Shown: positions 8,785 to 17,733, counted from the first letter of the stretch. The stretch: 32,776 nucleotides of DNA from an uncultured Saprospiraceae bacterium (GCA_937997635.1 CALLFA010000239.1:1-32776); one strand, 5' to 3'. Notes: a model not told the origin generated them from the letters alone. Program-made: numbers and translations.

Positions 8785-10068
8785 GTGAATACTTGTAAAC
8801 ACCTAAAAACTGCTGTCTTCATTCTATTGATAACTGCATTTTATAGTTGCCAGAATACAGCGCATAATAATGTAAACGCTGAAGTTAATTTGACACCAAA
8901 AGATATTCTTGGCAATCCTGCTTATAGAGCAATTTCGTATGGAGGATACCGACTAAAATCAAGGGACAATCAACCAACAATTGCAGAATTGAAAGAGGAC
9001 ATGAACATCTTGTATGCGATGGGCATCAGAATTGTCCGGACGTATAATGTACATTTCGCGCAAGCTGTCAATCTACTCCAAGCCATACACGAATTAAAAG
9101 AAACCGATGATTCATTTGAGATGTATGTGATGCTGGGTGCTTGGATCAATTGTGCCGATGCATTTACCAGTGAACCAAATCATGAAGGCGAAAGTCTAGA
9201 GGATAATGAAAAAGAAATAGAAACTGCGATAAGCTTGGCCAACAAATACCCTCACATCGTTAAGGTAATAGCAGTAGGCAATGAAGCGATGGTAAAATGG
9301 GCTGCAAGTTATTTTGTCCAACCTCGAGTTATTCTCAAATACGTAAATCAATTACAAGAACTAAAAAAATCAGGTGGTTTAGCGAAAGATATTTGGATTA
9401 CAAGTTCAGATAATTTTGCTTCATGGGGAGGAGGTGATCCAGTCTATCATGTTGAAGATTTAGAAAAATTATATGCGGCTGTAGACTATATTTCTTTGCA
9501 CACCTATCCGATGCACGACACGCATTACAATCCAGAATTCTGGGGAGTGACAGATTCTGATTCTGCGAAAGCAAAACAAGAACAAATTGATGCTGCCATG
9601 AAACGGTCAGTAGACTATGCCATAAATCAATACGAAGACACAAAACGCTATATGAAAAGTATTGGTGTCAGCAAACCCATACACATTGGTGAGACTGGTT
9701 GGGCAAGTGCTTCAAATGGATTTTATGGTAAAGATGGATCGAGAGCCACAGATGAGTATAAGGAAGCTATTTATCATAATCTAATTCGCGATTGGACGGA
9801 TAAAAATAATATCTCGTGTTTTTATTTTGAAGCATTTGATGAGCCATGGAAAGATGCAGGAAATCCTGGCGGATCTGAAAACCATTTCGGTTTATTCACT
9901 GTAGATGGTCAAGCCAAATATGCTTTGTGGAATAAAGTAGATGAAAACATATTTGAAGGGTTGAAGAGAGGGAAAAATAAAATTTCTAAAACATTTGACG
10001 GTGATAAAGATGCATTAATGGAAAGCGTTTTTATTCCACCAGTAATGCAGAAAAAAGTAGCCGAATAA
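8785..10068 (+). CDS. GH17-family beta-1,3-glucanase-like lipoprotein
   Basis: A 427-residue exported protein with a GH17-type barrel. The catalytic signatures are A-V-G-N-E-A with E167 (acid/base) and H-I-G-E-T-G-W with E303 (nucleophile), as in bacterial GH17 proteins acting on beta-1,3-glucans. The N-terminus is a lipoprotein signal, lipobox F-Y-S-C. No ATG occurs in frame before residue M-N-I-L-Y inside the domain. The start must therefore be GTG at 8785 (a compact K/H-rich n-region) or TTG at 8734, which adds 17 residues. It follows the phosphorylase by 74 bp (23 bp if TTG is used) and precedes the symporter by 73 bp, so one operon is likely. It would cut laminarin-type glucans or transglycosylate them outside the inner membrane. 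Confidence 0.85.
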   Translation: MNTCKHLKTAVFILLITAFYSCQNTAHNNVNAEVNLTPKDILGNPAYRAISYGGYRLKSRDNQPTIAELKEDMNILYAMGIRIVRTYNVHFAQAVNLLQAIHELKETDDSFEMYVMLGAWINCADAFTSEPNHEGESLEDNEKEIETAISLANKYPHIVKVIAVGNEAMVKWAASYFVQPRVILKYVNQLQELKKSGGLAKDIWITSSDNFASWGGGDPVYHVEDLEKLYAAVDYISLHTYPMHDTHYNPEFWGVTDSDSAKAKQEQIDAAMKRSVDYAINQYEDTKRYMKSIGVSKPIHIGETGWASASNGFYGKDGSRATDEYKEAIYHNLIRDWTDKNNISCFYFEAFDEPWKDAGNPGGSENHFGLFTVDGQAKYALWNKVDENIFEGLKRGKNKISKTFDGDKDALMESVFIPPVMQKKVAE

Positions 10069-10141
10069 TAATTAACAGATTACGAGTATAGAATTATATC
10101 TTACCCTAACAAACATCAACGTCACAAGAAAAAACAAAACG

Positions 10142-11560
10142 ATGAGCACCACTAGATCCAAAGTTCCAATGAGTCAAAAAATAGCCTTTGGCGTAGGGAT
10201 GTTTGCCAATCAAATGTTCCCAGCTATTCTAGGCATTTTTATGGTCGTCCTGGTTCAAGATTTAGGATTCCCTGGTTGGATGTGGGGATTGATCTTTTTT
10301 GCTCCTCGGATTTTCGATTCATTGACTGACCCTATTATGGGTTTTATTTCAGATAATACCAAGTCAAAGTGGGGGCGACGAAGACAGTATGTGTTTATCG
10401 GTGGGATCATCATGGGCATCGCTTATATTTTCATGTGGAAGCTATATAAAGAAAATTCACTTGAATATAATTTTTGGTATTTCTTTTTATGGTCACTTGT
10501 CTTTTATTTGGGGCTGACCATTTTTAGTGTCCCTTATGTGGCAATGGGATATGAAATGACGGATGATTTTCACGAGCGAACAAGTATTATGGCTGTATCC
10601 CAGTGGATTGGTCAATGGGCTTGGGTCATTGCACCTTGGTTTTGGGTAATCATGTATGATCCAGATTGGTTTCCATCAGCAGAAGTGGCAACCAGGGAAT
10701 TAGCCATTTGGGTTGGTGTTTCTTGTGCACTTTGCGCTATTGTTCCAGCTATTTTTATTAAAAGTGAATCTACGCTTGACAAAGACTATGAGCCACTAAA
10801 TGTGGCAAATATCGGAGGAAGTCTGCAAAAAATTGGTCAAAGTTTTGTCGAGGCGTTTAAACTCAAACCATTTAGAAAATTATGCATAGCAACATTTCTC
10901 ATTTTCAATGCATTTAATACCGTAGCAGGACTGACATTTTTTGTTATCGTGTATAAGTTATTTAACGGTGATCCAGCCGCTTCTGGAGTGTGGGTAACGC
11001 TCTTTGGTTGTCTCGGCGCCTTAGGGACTACCTTCATCGTTATTCCTATTGTGGCAAAATTGGCCGTTGTCTATGGAAAGAAAAAAGCATTTCTTATTTG
11101 TCAAAGTATTTCCATTATCGGTTACTTCATGCTTTACTTTTTATTTATACCTGGTAAGCCATGGATGTATGTGATTGCTTTACCATTTTTCTCTTTTGGC
11201 ATAGGCAGTTTATTCACCATCATGATGTCTATGACTGGTGATATTCTCGATATGGATGAATTAAATAGTGGTCAAAGAAGAGAGGGAGTGTTTGGTGCTA
11301 TTTATTGGTGGATGGTTAAAGTGGGTTTTGCAATTGCAGGAGGTCTTAGTGGAGCCATTATTGCCTTTGTCGGCTTCAATCCAGAATTGGCGACAGTGGA
11401 TCAGCAAGGTGCTGTTGATGGCTTACATGCATTCTTTTGTTTCTTTCCAATGGCAGGGACGATACTTGCCATATTGGTGATGCAGGGTTATGACATTACC
11501 GAAGAGAAGGCGAATGCGACGAGGGCAGCCTTGGATAAGAGGAAAGGCCTAGAGCACTAA
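10142..11560 (+). CDS. GPH/MelB-type MFS sugar symporter
   Basis: A 472-residue inner-membrane protein with about 12 hydrophobic segments, belonging to the glycoside-pentoside-hexuronide:cation symporter family. The diagnostic loop P-R-I-F-D-S-L-T-D-P-I-M-G (55-67) carries D59 and D63, the helix II acids that bind the coupling cation in MelB. S-D-N-T-K-S-K-W-G-R-R-R (70-81) is the conserved cytoplasmic loop 2-3. In the second half G-Q-R-R-E-G-V-F-G-A matches the GPH loop 10-11 motif. It is the last gene of the glycan operon and most likely imports the oligosaccharides used by the cytoplasmic phosphorylase. Substrate is inferred from neighbours only. The stop is followed at once by the inverted repeat array. 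Confidence 0.92.
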   Translation: MSTTRSKVPMSQKIAFGVGMFANQMFPAILGIFMVVLVQDLGFPGWMWGLIFFAPRIFDSLTDPIMGFISDNTKSKWGRRRQYVFIGGIIMGIAYIFMWKLYKENSLEYNFWYFFLWSLVFYLGLTIFSVPYVAMGYEMTDDFHERTSIMAVSQWIGQWAWVIAPWFWVIMYDPDWFPSAEVATRELAIWVGVSCALCAIVPAIFIKSESTLDKDYEPLNVANIGGSLQKIGQSFVEAFKLKPFRKLCIATFLIFNAFNTVAGLTFFVIVYKLFNGDPAASGVWVTLFGCLGALGTTFIVIPIVAKLAVVYGKKKAFLICQSISIIGYFMLYFLFIPGKPWMYVIALPFFSFGIGSLFTIMMSMTGDILDMDELNSGQRREGVFGAIYWWMVKVGFAIAGGLSGAIIAFVGFNPELATVDQQGAVDGLHAFFCFFPMAGTILAILVMQGYDITEEKANATRAALDKRKGLEH

Positions 11561-11570
11561 ACCGCATCGA

Positions 11571-12120
11571 TCGCTGAAAGAGAGTCGACGAATTTATTCC
11601 GATATACCGCCAAATTATTTGTTGAATTGAGCACTGCTTGTACCGCCGAATTTATTTGTTGAATTGAGCAGCGCTGTTTGTTTAGTGTAGTGGGAAAGTT
11701 TGAATTTAATCGTTGAACGAGAATCGACCAATTTATCTATTTGAATGGCTGTGTTAGTGCATCGAATGAATTCGACGGTACGAGAGTATTTGTACCGCCG
11801 AATTTATTCGGCGAATTGGTACCGCCTCTTTATATATTGAATTGAGCAGGGCTGGATGCATATGCAGTATGTAAGTTTGAATTTAATCATTGATAGAGAA
11901 TCAACCAATTAGTCTTTTTAAATGGCTGAACCAATGCATCGAATAAATTCGACGGTACTTGATTCGGCAGTACCAATGGGCTGAACCAATTCATCGAATG
12001 AATTCGACGGTACGTACTTCATATTTATTTGTTGAATTGTGAAGCGCTAAATGTATTTGAGCAGTGTGTAAGTTTAAAATTATTAAGCCGATCCAATTTT
12101 TCTATCAACACTCAATTATA
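11571..12120 (-). repeat. Hairpin-containing repeat array, right copy (inverted)
   Basis: The same repeat family as 1-690, in reverse orientation. The reverse complement of about 11755-11827 matches 619-690 almost base for base apart from a 1-bp indel. The reverse complement of about 11791-11975 matches about 247-435, including the spacer that reads GATTAAATTCAAACTTACA. The best hairpin is CGCCGAATTTATTCGGCG at 11796-11813; weaker TCGAAT(T/G)(A/T)ATTCGA elements lie at about 11762-11775, 11940-11953 and 11996-12009. It separates the sugar symporter from the cytochrome gene and fades out near 12120. No gene is seen in it. Confidence 0.88.
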
Positions 12121-12141
12121 ATTACTAACAGAAAATCACTA

Positions 12142-12199
12142 ATTTAATCATGTGAAGTCATAGACAAATATGGCAGCAGCCATCATCACATGATTAAAT
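12142..12199 (+). promoter_or_regulatory. Inverted repeat covering the start codon of the cytochrome gene
   Basis: ATTTAATCATGTGA (12142-12155) pairs perfectly with TCACATGATTAAAT (12186-12199), a 14-bp stem. The last two bases are the A and T of the ATG at 12198. The 30-base loop contains a second hairpin, ATGGC-AGCA-GCCAT (12170-12183). In RNA this would bury the ribosome-binding region and start codon. It could act as a translational switch, an operator on DNA, or a remnant end of the adjacent repeat array. Confidence 0.6.
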
Positions 12200-15100
12200 G
12201 AAAGATTATTCTCGAAAATATTATCTGTTATTAATGGCATTCCTCATTCTATTAATGGGTAATGCATGCCTTTCTGATGTCCCTGATGAGATTGGCATTC
12301 TTTATGACAATTTACCAGAAACTGTTGATTTCGATTTTCACGTCAAACCAATTTTATCAGACAAGTGCTTTGCTTGCCACGGTCCAGATGAAGAAGCAAG
12401 AAAGGCAGACCTCAGACTAGACATAGAAGATGAAGCCTTTGGTGCTCTAGACAATGGCGATGGTAAAGCATTTAAAAAAGGACACGCGATGGGTAGCGTC
12501 GGAGTAAAACGAATGTTATCTGCCAATCCGGAAGACATCATGCCGCCACCAGAATCAAATCTGTCGATGACAAAAGAAGAAATTGCCATGATCTCTAAGT
12601 GGATTGACCAAGGCGCAGAATGGAAAGATCATTGGGCATTTACATCACCTGTCAAACCAGCTATTCCAAGTGACATGACGGATCAATGGACAGGGCCAAA
12701 TGAGATCGATTATTTTACATTCCAAAAAATAAAACAATCTGGACTCTCCCCTTCTACTCAAGCGAACAAAGAACGGTTGTTGCGAAGAGTCTATCTAGAC
12801 CTAACAGGACTGCCACCAACTGTCCAACAATTAGATGAATTTTTAGCAGATGATTCTAATGATGCCTATGAGCATGTAGTAGATTTTTTACTCTCCACGA
12901 ATGCAAATGCCGAACGACTGACAATGGAATGGTTGGACGTCGCTCGCTATGCTGACTCGCATGGTTTGCATGCAGATGGCTGGCGATCGATGTGGCCGTG
13001 GCGCGATTGGGTCATTGATGCTTTTAAAAACAACAAACCGTACGATGAATTTGTAACAGAACAACTCGCTGGTGATTTATTGGAAAATCCAACAAAGGAT
13101 CAGATTATCGCTACAGCATTTAATAGAAATCATACCATGACTGCCGAAGGAGGAGCAATAGATGAAGAGTGGCGACTGAGTTATGTCTTTGATCGAGCAG
13201 AAACATTTTCAACAGCCTTTCTTGGTCTGACTATGAATTGTGCAAAATGTCATGATCATAAATACGATCCGATCTCTCAAAATGAGTATTATCAATTGAC
13301 TGCTTTTTTTAATAATGTCAGAGAAATTGGGATGACTGGGGACGATGGTAATTATGGGCCAACAATACTATTGACTGATGACGCGACTGATGAGTTGCTG
13401 CAAAACATAGAAGATAAAATCACAGCAAAAGAAGAAGAATTGGGCTCTCTTGAAGGTGATGTGGAGAACATAACTAATTATATTAAATCACTTAAGAATG
13501 GAAATGATCCTGAGGGATTGGTTAGTCATTTTCCATTAGATACAAAACAAGAAACAAAGGATGACAAAGGCAACACCATGTATTCTTTTGATCGAAACAA
13601 AAAAATAACCACTAGAGGTAATGCTGAAATAGTTGATGGCAAATATGGCAAAGCCGTCAAATTTGATACAGATTACAGCGAGTTGTATATTCAAGATTTG
13701 GGTGTGGTAGAAGCTATCGATCCATTTAGTTTTAGCATTTGGATTAATACCAATCAAAAGGATAAAAAGAAGACACAATACATCGTCGGTAATTCTTCAG
13801 AAAAAAATTCATTTTGGAGAGGATGGGAAATTGAACTTGATGGTAAGAATAAAGTGTCTGCCCAACTCATTCATTCTAAACCGCACAATTTAATTCATGT
13901 AAAATCCAACCAAGAAATTCCACTTAATGAATGGACTCATATTGGATTGACCTATGATGGCTCATCAACAGCCAAAGGGATGACCTTGTACATTAACGGT
14001 GAACAAGCAGAATCAACAATCGTATTTGATAAATTGTATAAATCAACCCATCCAGTTACAGTTGCAACACATATTAAAAACAATCCCGCACTTCGTCTAG
14101 GTAAGAGTGGTCGTCATTATACAGGTGAGAATGGCCTTTTTGTTGGCAGCATAGACGATGTTAAATTCTTTGAACGAGAATTGACTCCTCTAGAGATGAC
14201 TATAAGCGCTGGCCTAACCGCCAATTATACTAATGTTGAATTAAATCAATTAGCTCAAATACACGATCCAAATTATCAACACACACTTAACGACATCAGA
14301 AGATTAAGAGAAGAACAACTATCTATCCGTGATACTTTAGACGAACTTATGGTCATGGAAGAAAGAGACACAAAACGAAAAACCTTTGTCTATCATCGCG
14401 GTGAGTACACGCAAGCACTTCATGAAGTGGAAGCAGAGACTCCATCTGTCATTAGCACATTTCCAGAGCACTTACCAAAAGACAGACTTGGCTTAGCTAA
14501 GTGGTTGTTTATAGATAATAATCCACTGACAGCGAGAGTGACTGTCAATAGATATTGGCAAATGATTTTTGGTAGAGGTCTGGTCAAAACGCCCCAAGAT
14601 TTTGGATTGCAAGGATCAAAGCCGAGTCATCCTGAACTGCTAGACTTTCTGGCACTCGCCCTTGTAGAGCAAGATTGGGACCTCAAATGGTTATTAAAAA
14701 AGATGGTCATGTCGTCCACCTACAGACAAAATTCTATTGGAGAATCGGAACATTATGACATTGATCCAGAAAATATATTGTTGGCACGAGGACCAAGTTA
14801 TCGCCTACAAGCGGAGATGATTAGGGACAATGCCTTATTTGCAAGCGGCTTGATGAATGAGACTGTAGGAGGAGAAAGTGTTCGGCCATATCAACCAGAG
14901 GGACTGTGGATTGAGAAAAATTCATTTTCGCACAAATTGCTCAATTACAAAGAAACAAGAGGAGACAGTTTGTATCGCAGAAGTATGTATACCTTCATCA
15001 AACGGACATCCCCTCATCCAATGATGACAACCTTCGACGCACCAAATCGCGAAGTGTGTACAGTTGTGAGAGAGCAAACAAACACACCTTTGCAGTCTCT

Positions 15101-15431
15101 TGTCTTAATGAACGACCCGCAATTTGTAGAAGCTGCAAAAGCTTTATCTCAGCGAATGCAACTAGAAGGCGGCGACTCTTTACAAGACCAATTGAGATTT
15201 GCCTTTAGATCGGCAACAAGCAGATACCCAAAGTCAGATGAATTGACATTATTAAATGAATTATACCAGGAGCAGTACAATCGATTTTCTAAAAAGAAAA
15301 AGGAAGCCGAAGAATTACTCTCTGTAGGTGAGATGAAATTAGCAAGAGAGTTAGAACCAATTGCGACAGCGTCATTGGCAATGGTTGCGAATGCGATTTT
15401 AAATCACGATGAGAGTTATACTAAAAGATAG
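12198..15431 (+). CDS. Planctomycete-type cytochrome: PSCyt1-DUF1549-LamG-DUF1553
   Basis: A 1077-residue exported protein, probably a lipoprotein (hydrophobic residues 10-23, then Cys24). A PSCyt1 heme-binding segment has C57-F-A-C-H61 in the C-F-A-C-H-G-P-D context typical of the family. The DUF1549 (PSCyt2) region, about 165-375, includes a second C348-A-K-C-H. A short coiled-coil-like stretch (about 395-430) leads into a LamG/concanavalin-like domain (about 437-660), and DUF1553 (PSD1) covers about 755-1045. This architecture abounds in Planctomycetes and Verrucomicrobia, and in some Bacteroidota, next to DUF1501 genes as here; it is linked to polysaccharide degradation loci but its reaction is not established. 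The LamG insert could bind carbohydrate. Inverted repeats overlap both its start and stop codons. Confidence 0.92.
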   Translation: MKDYSRKYYLLLMAFLILLMGNACLSDVPDEIGILYDNLPETVDFDFHVKPILSDKCFACHGPDEEARKADLRLDIEDEAFGALDNGDGKAFKKGHAMGSVGVKRMLSANPEDIMPPPESNLSMTKEEIAMISKWIDQGAEWKDHWAFTSPVKPAIPSDMTDQWTGPNEIDYFTFQKIKQSGLSPSTQANKERLLRRVYLDLTGLPPTVQQLDEFLADDSNDAYEHVVDFLLSTNANAERLTMEWLDVARYADSHGLHADGWRSMWPWRDWVIDAFKNNKPYDEFVTEQLAGDLLENPTKDQIIATAFNRNHTMTAEGGAIDEEWRLSYVFDRAETFSTAFLGLTMNCAKCHDHKYDPISQNEYYQLTAFFNNVREIGMTGDDGNYGPTILLTDDATDELLQNIEDKITAKEEELGSLEGDVENITNYIKSLKNGNDPEGLVSHFPLDTKQETKDDKGNTMYSFDRNKKITTRGNAEIVDGKYGKAVKFDTDYSELYIQDLGVVEAIDPFSFSIWINTNQKDKKKTQYIVGNSSEKNSFWRGWEIELDGKNKVSAQLIHSKPHNLIHVKSNQEIPLNEWTHIGLTYDGSSTAKGMTLYINGEQAESTIVFDKLYKSTHPVTVATHIKNNPALRLGKSGRHYTGENGLFVGSIDDVKFFERELTPLEMTISAGLTANYTNVELNQLAQIHDPNYQHTLNDIRRLREEQLSIRDTLDELMVMEERDTKRKTFVYHRGEYTQALHEVEAETPSVISTFPEHLPKDRLGLAKWLFIDNNPLTARVTVNRYWQMIFGRGLVKTPQDFGLQGSKPSHPELLDFLALALVEQDWDLKWLLKKMVMSSTYRQNSIGESEHYDIDPENILLARGPSYRLQAEMIRDNALFASGLMNETVGGESVRPYQPEGLWIEKNSFSHKLLNYKETRGDSLYRRSMYTFIKRTSPHPMMTTFDAPNREVCTVVREQTNTPLQSLVLMNDPQFVEAAKALSQRMQLEGGDSLQDQLRFAFRSATSRYPKSDELTLLNELYQEQYNRFSKKKKEAEELLSVGEMKLARELEPIATASLAMVANAILNHDESYTKR

Positions 15432-15455
15432 CGACGCTCTCTTTTAGTATAACTC
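15413..15455 (+). terminator. 16-bp perfect stem-loop overlapping the stop codon
   Basis: GAGTTATACTAAAAGA (15413-15428) pairs perfectly with TCTTTTAGTATAACTC (15440-15455), loop 11 bases. The TAG stop (15429-15431) is the start of the loop, so the final codons of the cytochrome gene form the 5' arm. No U-tract follows, so it may be an mRNA-end stabiliser or attenuator between this gene and the DUF1501 gene rather than a standard terminator. Confidence 0.65.
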
Positions 15456-15456
15456 A

Positions 15457-15484
15457 GTGTTGAGTGTTGAGTGTTAAGTGTTGA
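15457..15484 (+). repeat. Four tandem 7-bp repeats (GTGTTGA)
   Basis: GTGTTGA, GTGTTGA, GTGTTAA, GTGTTGA in direct succession just after the stem-loop. A simple short tandem repeat in the 137-bp gap before the DUF1501 gene, possibly made by slippage. Confidence 0.85.
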
Positions 15485-15568
15485 GTGGGTGTAAGAAGAG
15501 AGTACTCAATCCAATATATATTATTTCACATTCTACCGGCAGGAAGGTTCAAAATTAAACATTAATAA

Positions 15569-17011
15569 ATGTGTCATTGTGGAAATTATGAAAAGCAGTT
15601 TACCAGAAGAGATTTTCTGACGAAAACATCTATGGGGCTTGGGGCTTTTTCTGTGGCGTCAATGCTAGATCCTAGCATGATGGCGAGATCGCTTATGGAA
15701 AACACGCCTGGCTTGGGGCCACATTTTTCTCCTAAAGCGAAGCGAGTCATTTATCTGTTTCAGAGTGGTGGGCCGTCGCAATTGGATTTGTTTGATTACA
15801 AGCCGATGTTGCAAAAGATGAATGGCGAGGAGTTGCCTCCTAGTATCAGAGGCGAACAACGATTGACTGGCATGTCTGCGGGCCAAGGTTTATTCCCAAT
15901 AGCAGGATCACATTTTGACTTTGCGCAATATGGAGAAAGTGGACAATGGGTAAGCAATTTGATGCCACACACTGCCAAGATTGTGGACGAACTGTGTTTT
16001 ATAAAATCAATGCATACAGATGCGATTAATCACGATCCGGCAGCTACATTTATCCAAACAGGATCTCAATTGCCAGGCAGGCCATCACTTGGAGCATGGT
16101 TGAGTTACGGACTAGGCAGTGACAATGAGAATCTACCTTCTTATGTCGTTTTGGTCACCAAAAACAAATACGGGCAGCCCTTATATTCGCGATTATGGGG
16201 TAATGGATTTTTACCATCTCAATATCAAGGTGTACAATTTCGAGCGGGCAAACATCCAGTCTTGTATCTGCATAACCCACCAGGAGTAAGCGACTCCGAT
16301 CGTCGGGTGCAGTTGGATTATCTACAAAAGTTAGAAAACATCAATTTCGAAACAGAAAATGATCCTGAGATTGAAGCGCGTATTAGTCAATACGAAATGG
16401 CTTATCGAATGCAAAGTTCTGTGCCAGAAGTCATGAGTGTCGAAAACGAGCCAGACTATATTTATGATATGTATGGTGAGGATGCCAAGACACCAGGCAC
16501 ATATGCAGCGAATGCCTTATTGGCAAGACGATTGATAGAGCGAGGTGTCAAAAGTGTTCAGTTGTATCATCAGGGCTGGGATCAACATGGAAATTTGCCA
16601 AATGCCATCAGAACACAATGCAAAGAAACTGATCAGCCAACGGCAGCACTGATTACAGATTTAAAACAGAGAGGATTGTTGGAAGATACATTAGTTGTTT
16701 GGGGTGGAGAGTTTGGTCGGACAAGCTACACACAAGGTAAATTGACACCAGAAAATTATGGCCGTGATCATCATCCCAGGTGCTTCACTATTTTCATGGC
16801 AGGTGCCGGTGTGAAAAAAGGCTTTTCCATTGGGCAGACGGATGACTTAGGCTATAATATTGTGAAAAACCCTGTGCATGTCCACGATTTTCAAGCGACC
16901 TTACTGCATCTGATGGGAATTGATCATGAGAAAATGACCTATAAGTTTCAAGGAAGACGATATCGGTTGACAGATCAATTTGGGAAAGTAGTAAATGAAA
17001 TTCTAGCATAA
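15569..17011 (+). CDS. Tat-exported DUF1501 protein
   Basis: A 480-residue protein of the DUF1501 family, distant relatives of the alkaline phosphatase/sulfatase fold. The N-terminus has a twin-arginine signal, F-T-R-R-D-F-L (residues 11-17), then a hydrophobic stretch, so it is folded before export to the periplasm. Family features include Y-L-F-Q-S-G-G-P-S-Q-L-D-L-F-D near residue 65, W-D-Q-H-G-N, and V-V-W-G-G-E-F-G-R-T with a later G-R-D-H-H-P-R segment that probably bind metal. DUF1501 genes almost always sit beside DUF1549/DUF1553 cytochromes, as here (137-bp gap), implying a joint periplasmic function. The reaction is unknown. An unusual M-C-H-C-G-N N-terminus precedes the Tat motif. 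Confidence 0.93.
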   Translation: MCHCGNYEKQFTRRDFLTKTSMGLGAFSVASMLDPSMMARSLMENTPGLGPHFSPKAKRVIYLFQSGGPSQLDLFDYKPMLQKMNGEELPPSIRGEQRLTGMSAGQGLFPIAGSHFDFAQYGESGQWVSNLMPHTAKIVDELCFIKSMHTDAINHDPAATFIQTGSQLPGRPSLGAWLSYGLGSDNENLPSYVVLVTKNKYGQPLYSRLWGNGFLPSQYQGVQFRAGKHPVLYLHNPPGVSDSDRRVQLDYLQKLENINFETENDPEIEARISQYEMAYRMQSSVPEVMSVENEPDYIYDMYGEDAKTPGTYAANALLARRLIERGVKSVQLYHQGWDQHGNLPNAIRTQCKETDQPTAALITDLKQRGLLEDTLVVWGGEFGRTSYTQGKLTPENYGRDHHPRCFTIFMAGAGVKKGFSIGQTDDLGYNIVKNPVHVHDFQATLLHLMGIDHEKMTYKFQGRRYRLTDQFGKVVNEILA

Positions 17012-17074
17012 TTCGATCTTTTCTTATCAAAGGTTTTTGCTATTTTGGAAATTCAAAAACATTAAATAAAAGGT

Positions 17075-17530
17075 ATGAATGCTAACCACACAATAAAAAT
17101 CCTGCTTGGACTATCGTTTTTCTTGCTACATACAAGCTTACAGGGCCAAGAAAAATCAAAAATAACTATGGGCAATGGCGAGAACAATTCGATTGCACTA
17201 GAAGAGATAAAAAGGGATGGGTCAATACTCACCTTTTCAAACATCAAGATAGATGGCAATGGCTGGGTCGTGATACATCCATTTGAAGATGGAAAACCAA
17301 ACGGTGACAAATATGTCGGTGCTACCTATGTCAAAGACGGAGAAAATAAAAATGTTGAAGTCGAAGTCTTTAAAGGCTTAGAAAGTGGAGAGATGGTTAT
17401 CGTCATGTTGCATCATGATACCAAACCGAACCAATTCTTTGATTTTGTTTTTATAGACGATGTAAATGTGATGGATAAAGCAGTTTTTGAAGGCAATACA
17501 ATGATAGCACACGCCATAGCAGTGCCTTAA
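17075..17530 (+). CDS. Small secreted protein, DUF7282-like
   Basis: A 151-residue exported protein: a signal peptide (about 1-24, ending near L-Q-G-Q) followed by a single beta-rich domain. The pattern W-V-V-I-H-P, then V-G-A-T-Y-V, M-L-H-H-D and ending D-K-A-V-F-E-G-N-T-M is reminiscent of DUF7282 domains found in exported archaeal and bacterial proteins. The H-H-D stretch might bind metal, but this is conjecture. It lies 63 bp after the DUF1501 gene on the same strand, so it may be the third gene of that transcript. No enzymatic role can be assigned. Confidence 0.65.
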   Translation: MNANHTIKILLGLSFFLLHTSLQGQEKSKITMGNGENNSIALEEIKRDGSILTFSNIKIDGNGWVVIHPFEDGKPNGDKYVGATYVKDGENKNVEVEVFKGLESGEMVIVMLHHDTKPNQFFDFVFIDDVNVMDKAVFEGNTMIAHAIAVP

Positions 17531-17733
17531 TGTATTGAAATCACCACTATCCTATTGCGGTATATGACCCAGACAACTCGTATGTTGGTCTACTGTATCG
17601 TTGGAATTTTGTAGAATGAAGATCTTCTATTTTTAGAGGGCGATGGTAAATACCATACAATAGCATCTACTAATCTTTTGTTAAAAATTAAGCAAATGAA
17701 TCGAAAAGGTGATATCTTCGTGTTTCATTATTG

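Noticed and set aside
660..11570. Composite transposon bounded by inverted repeats
   Set aside because: The flanking arrays are multi-unit, have no defined ends or target duplications, and no transposase or integrase is encoded between them.
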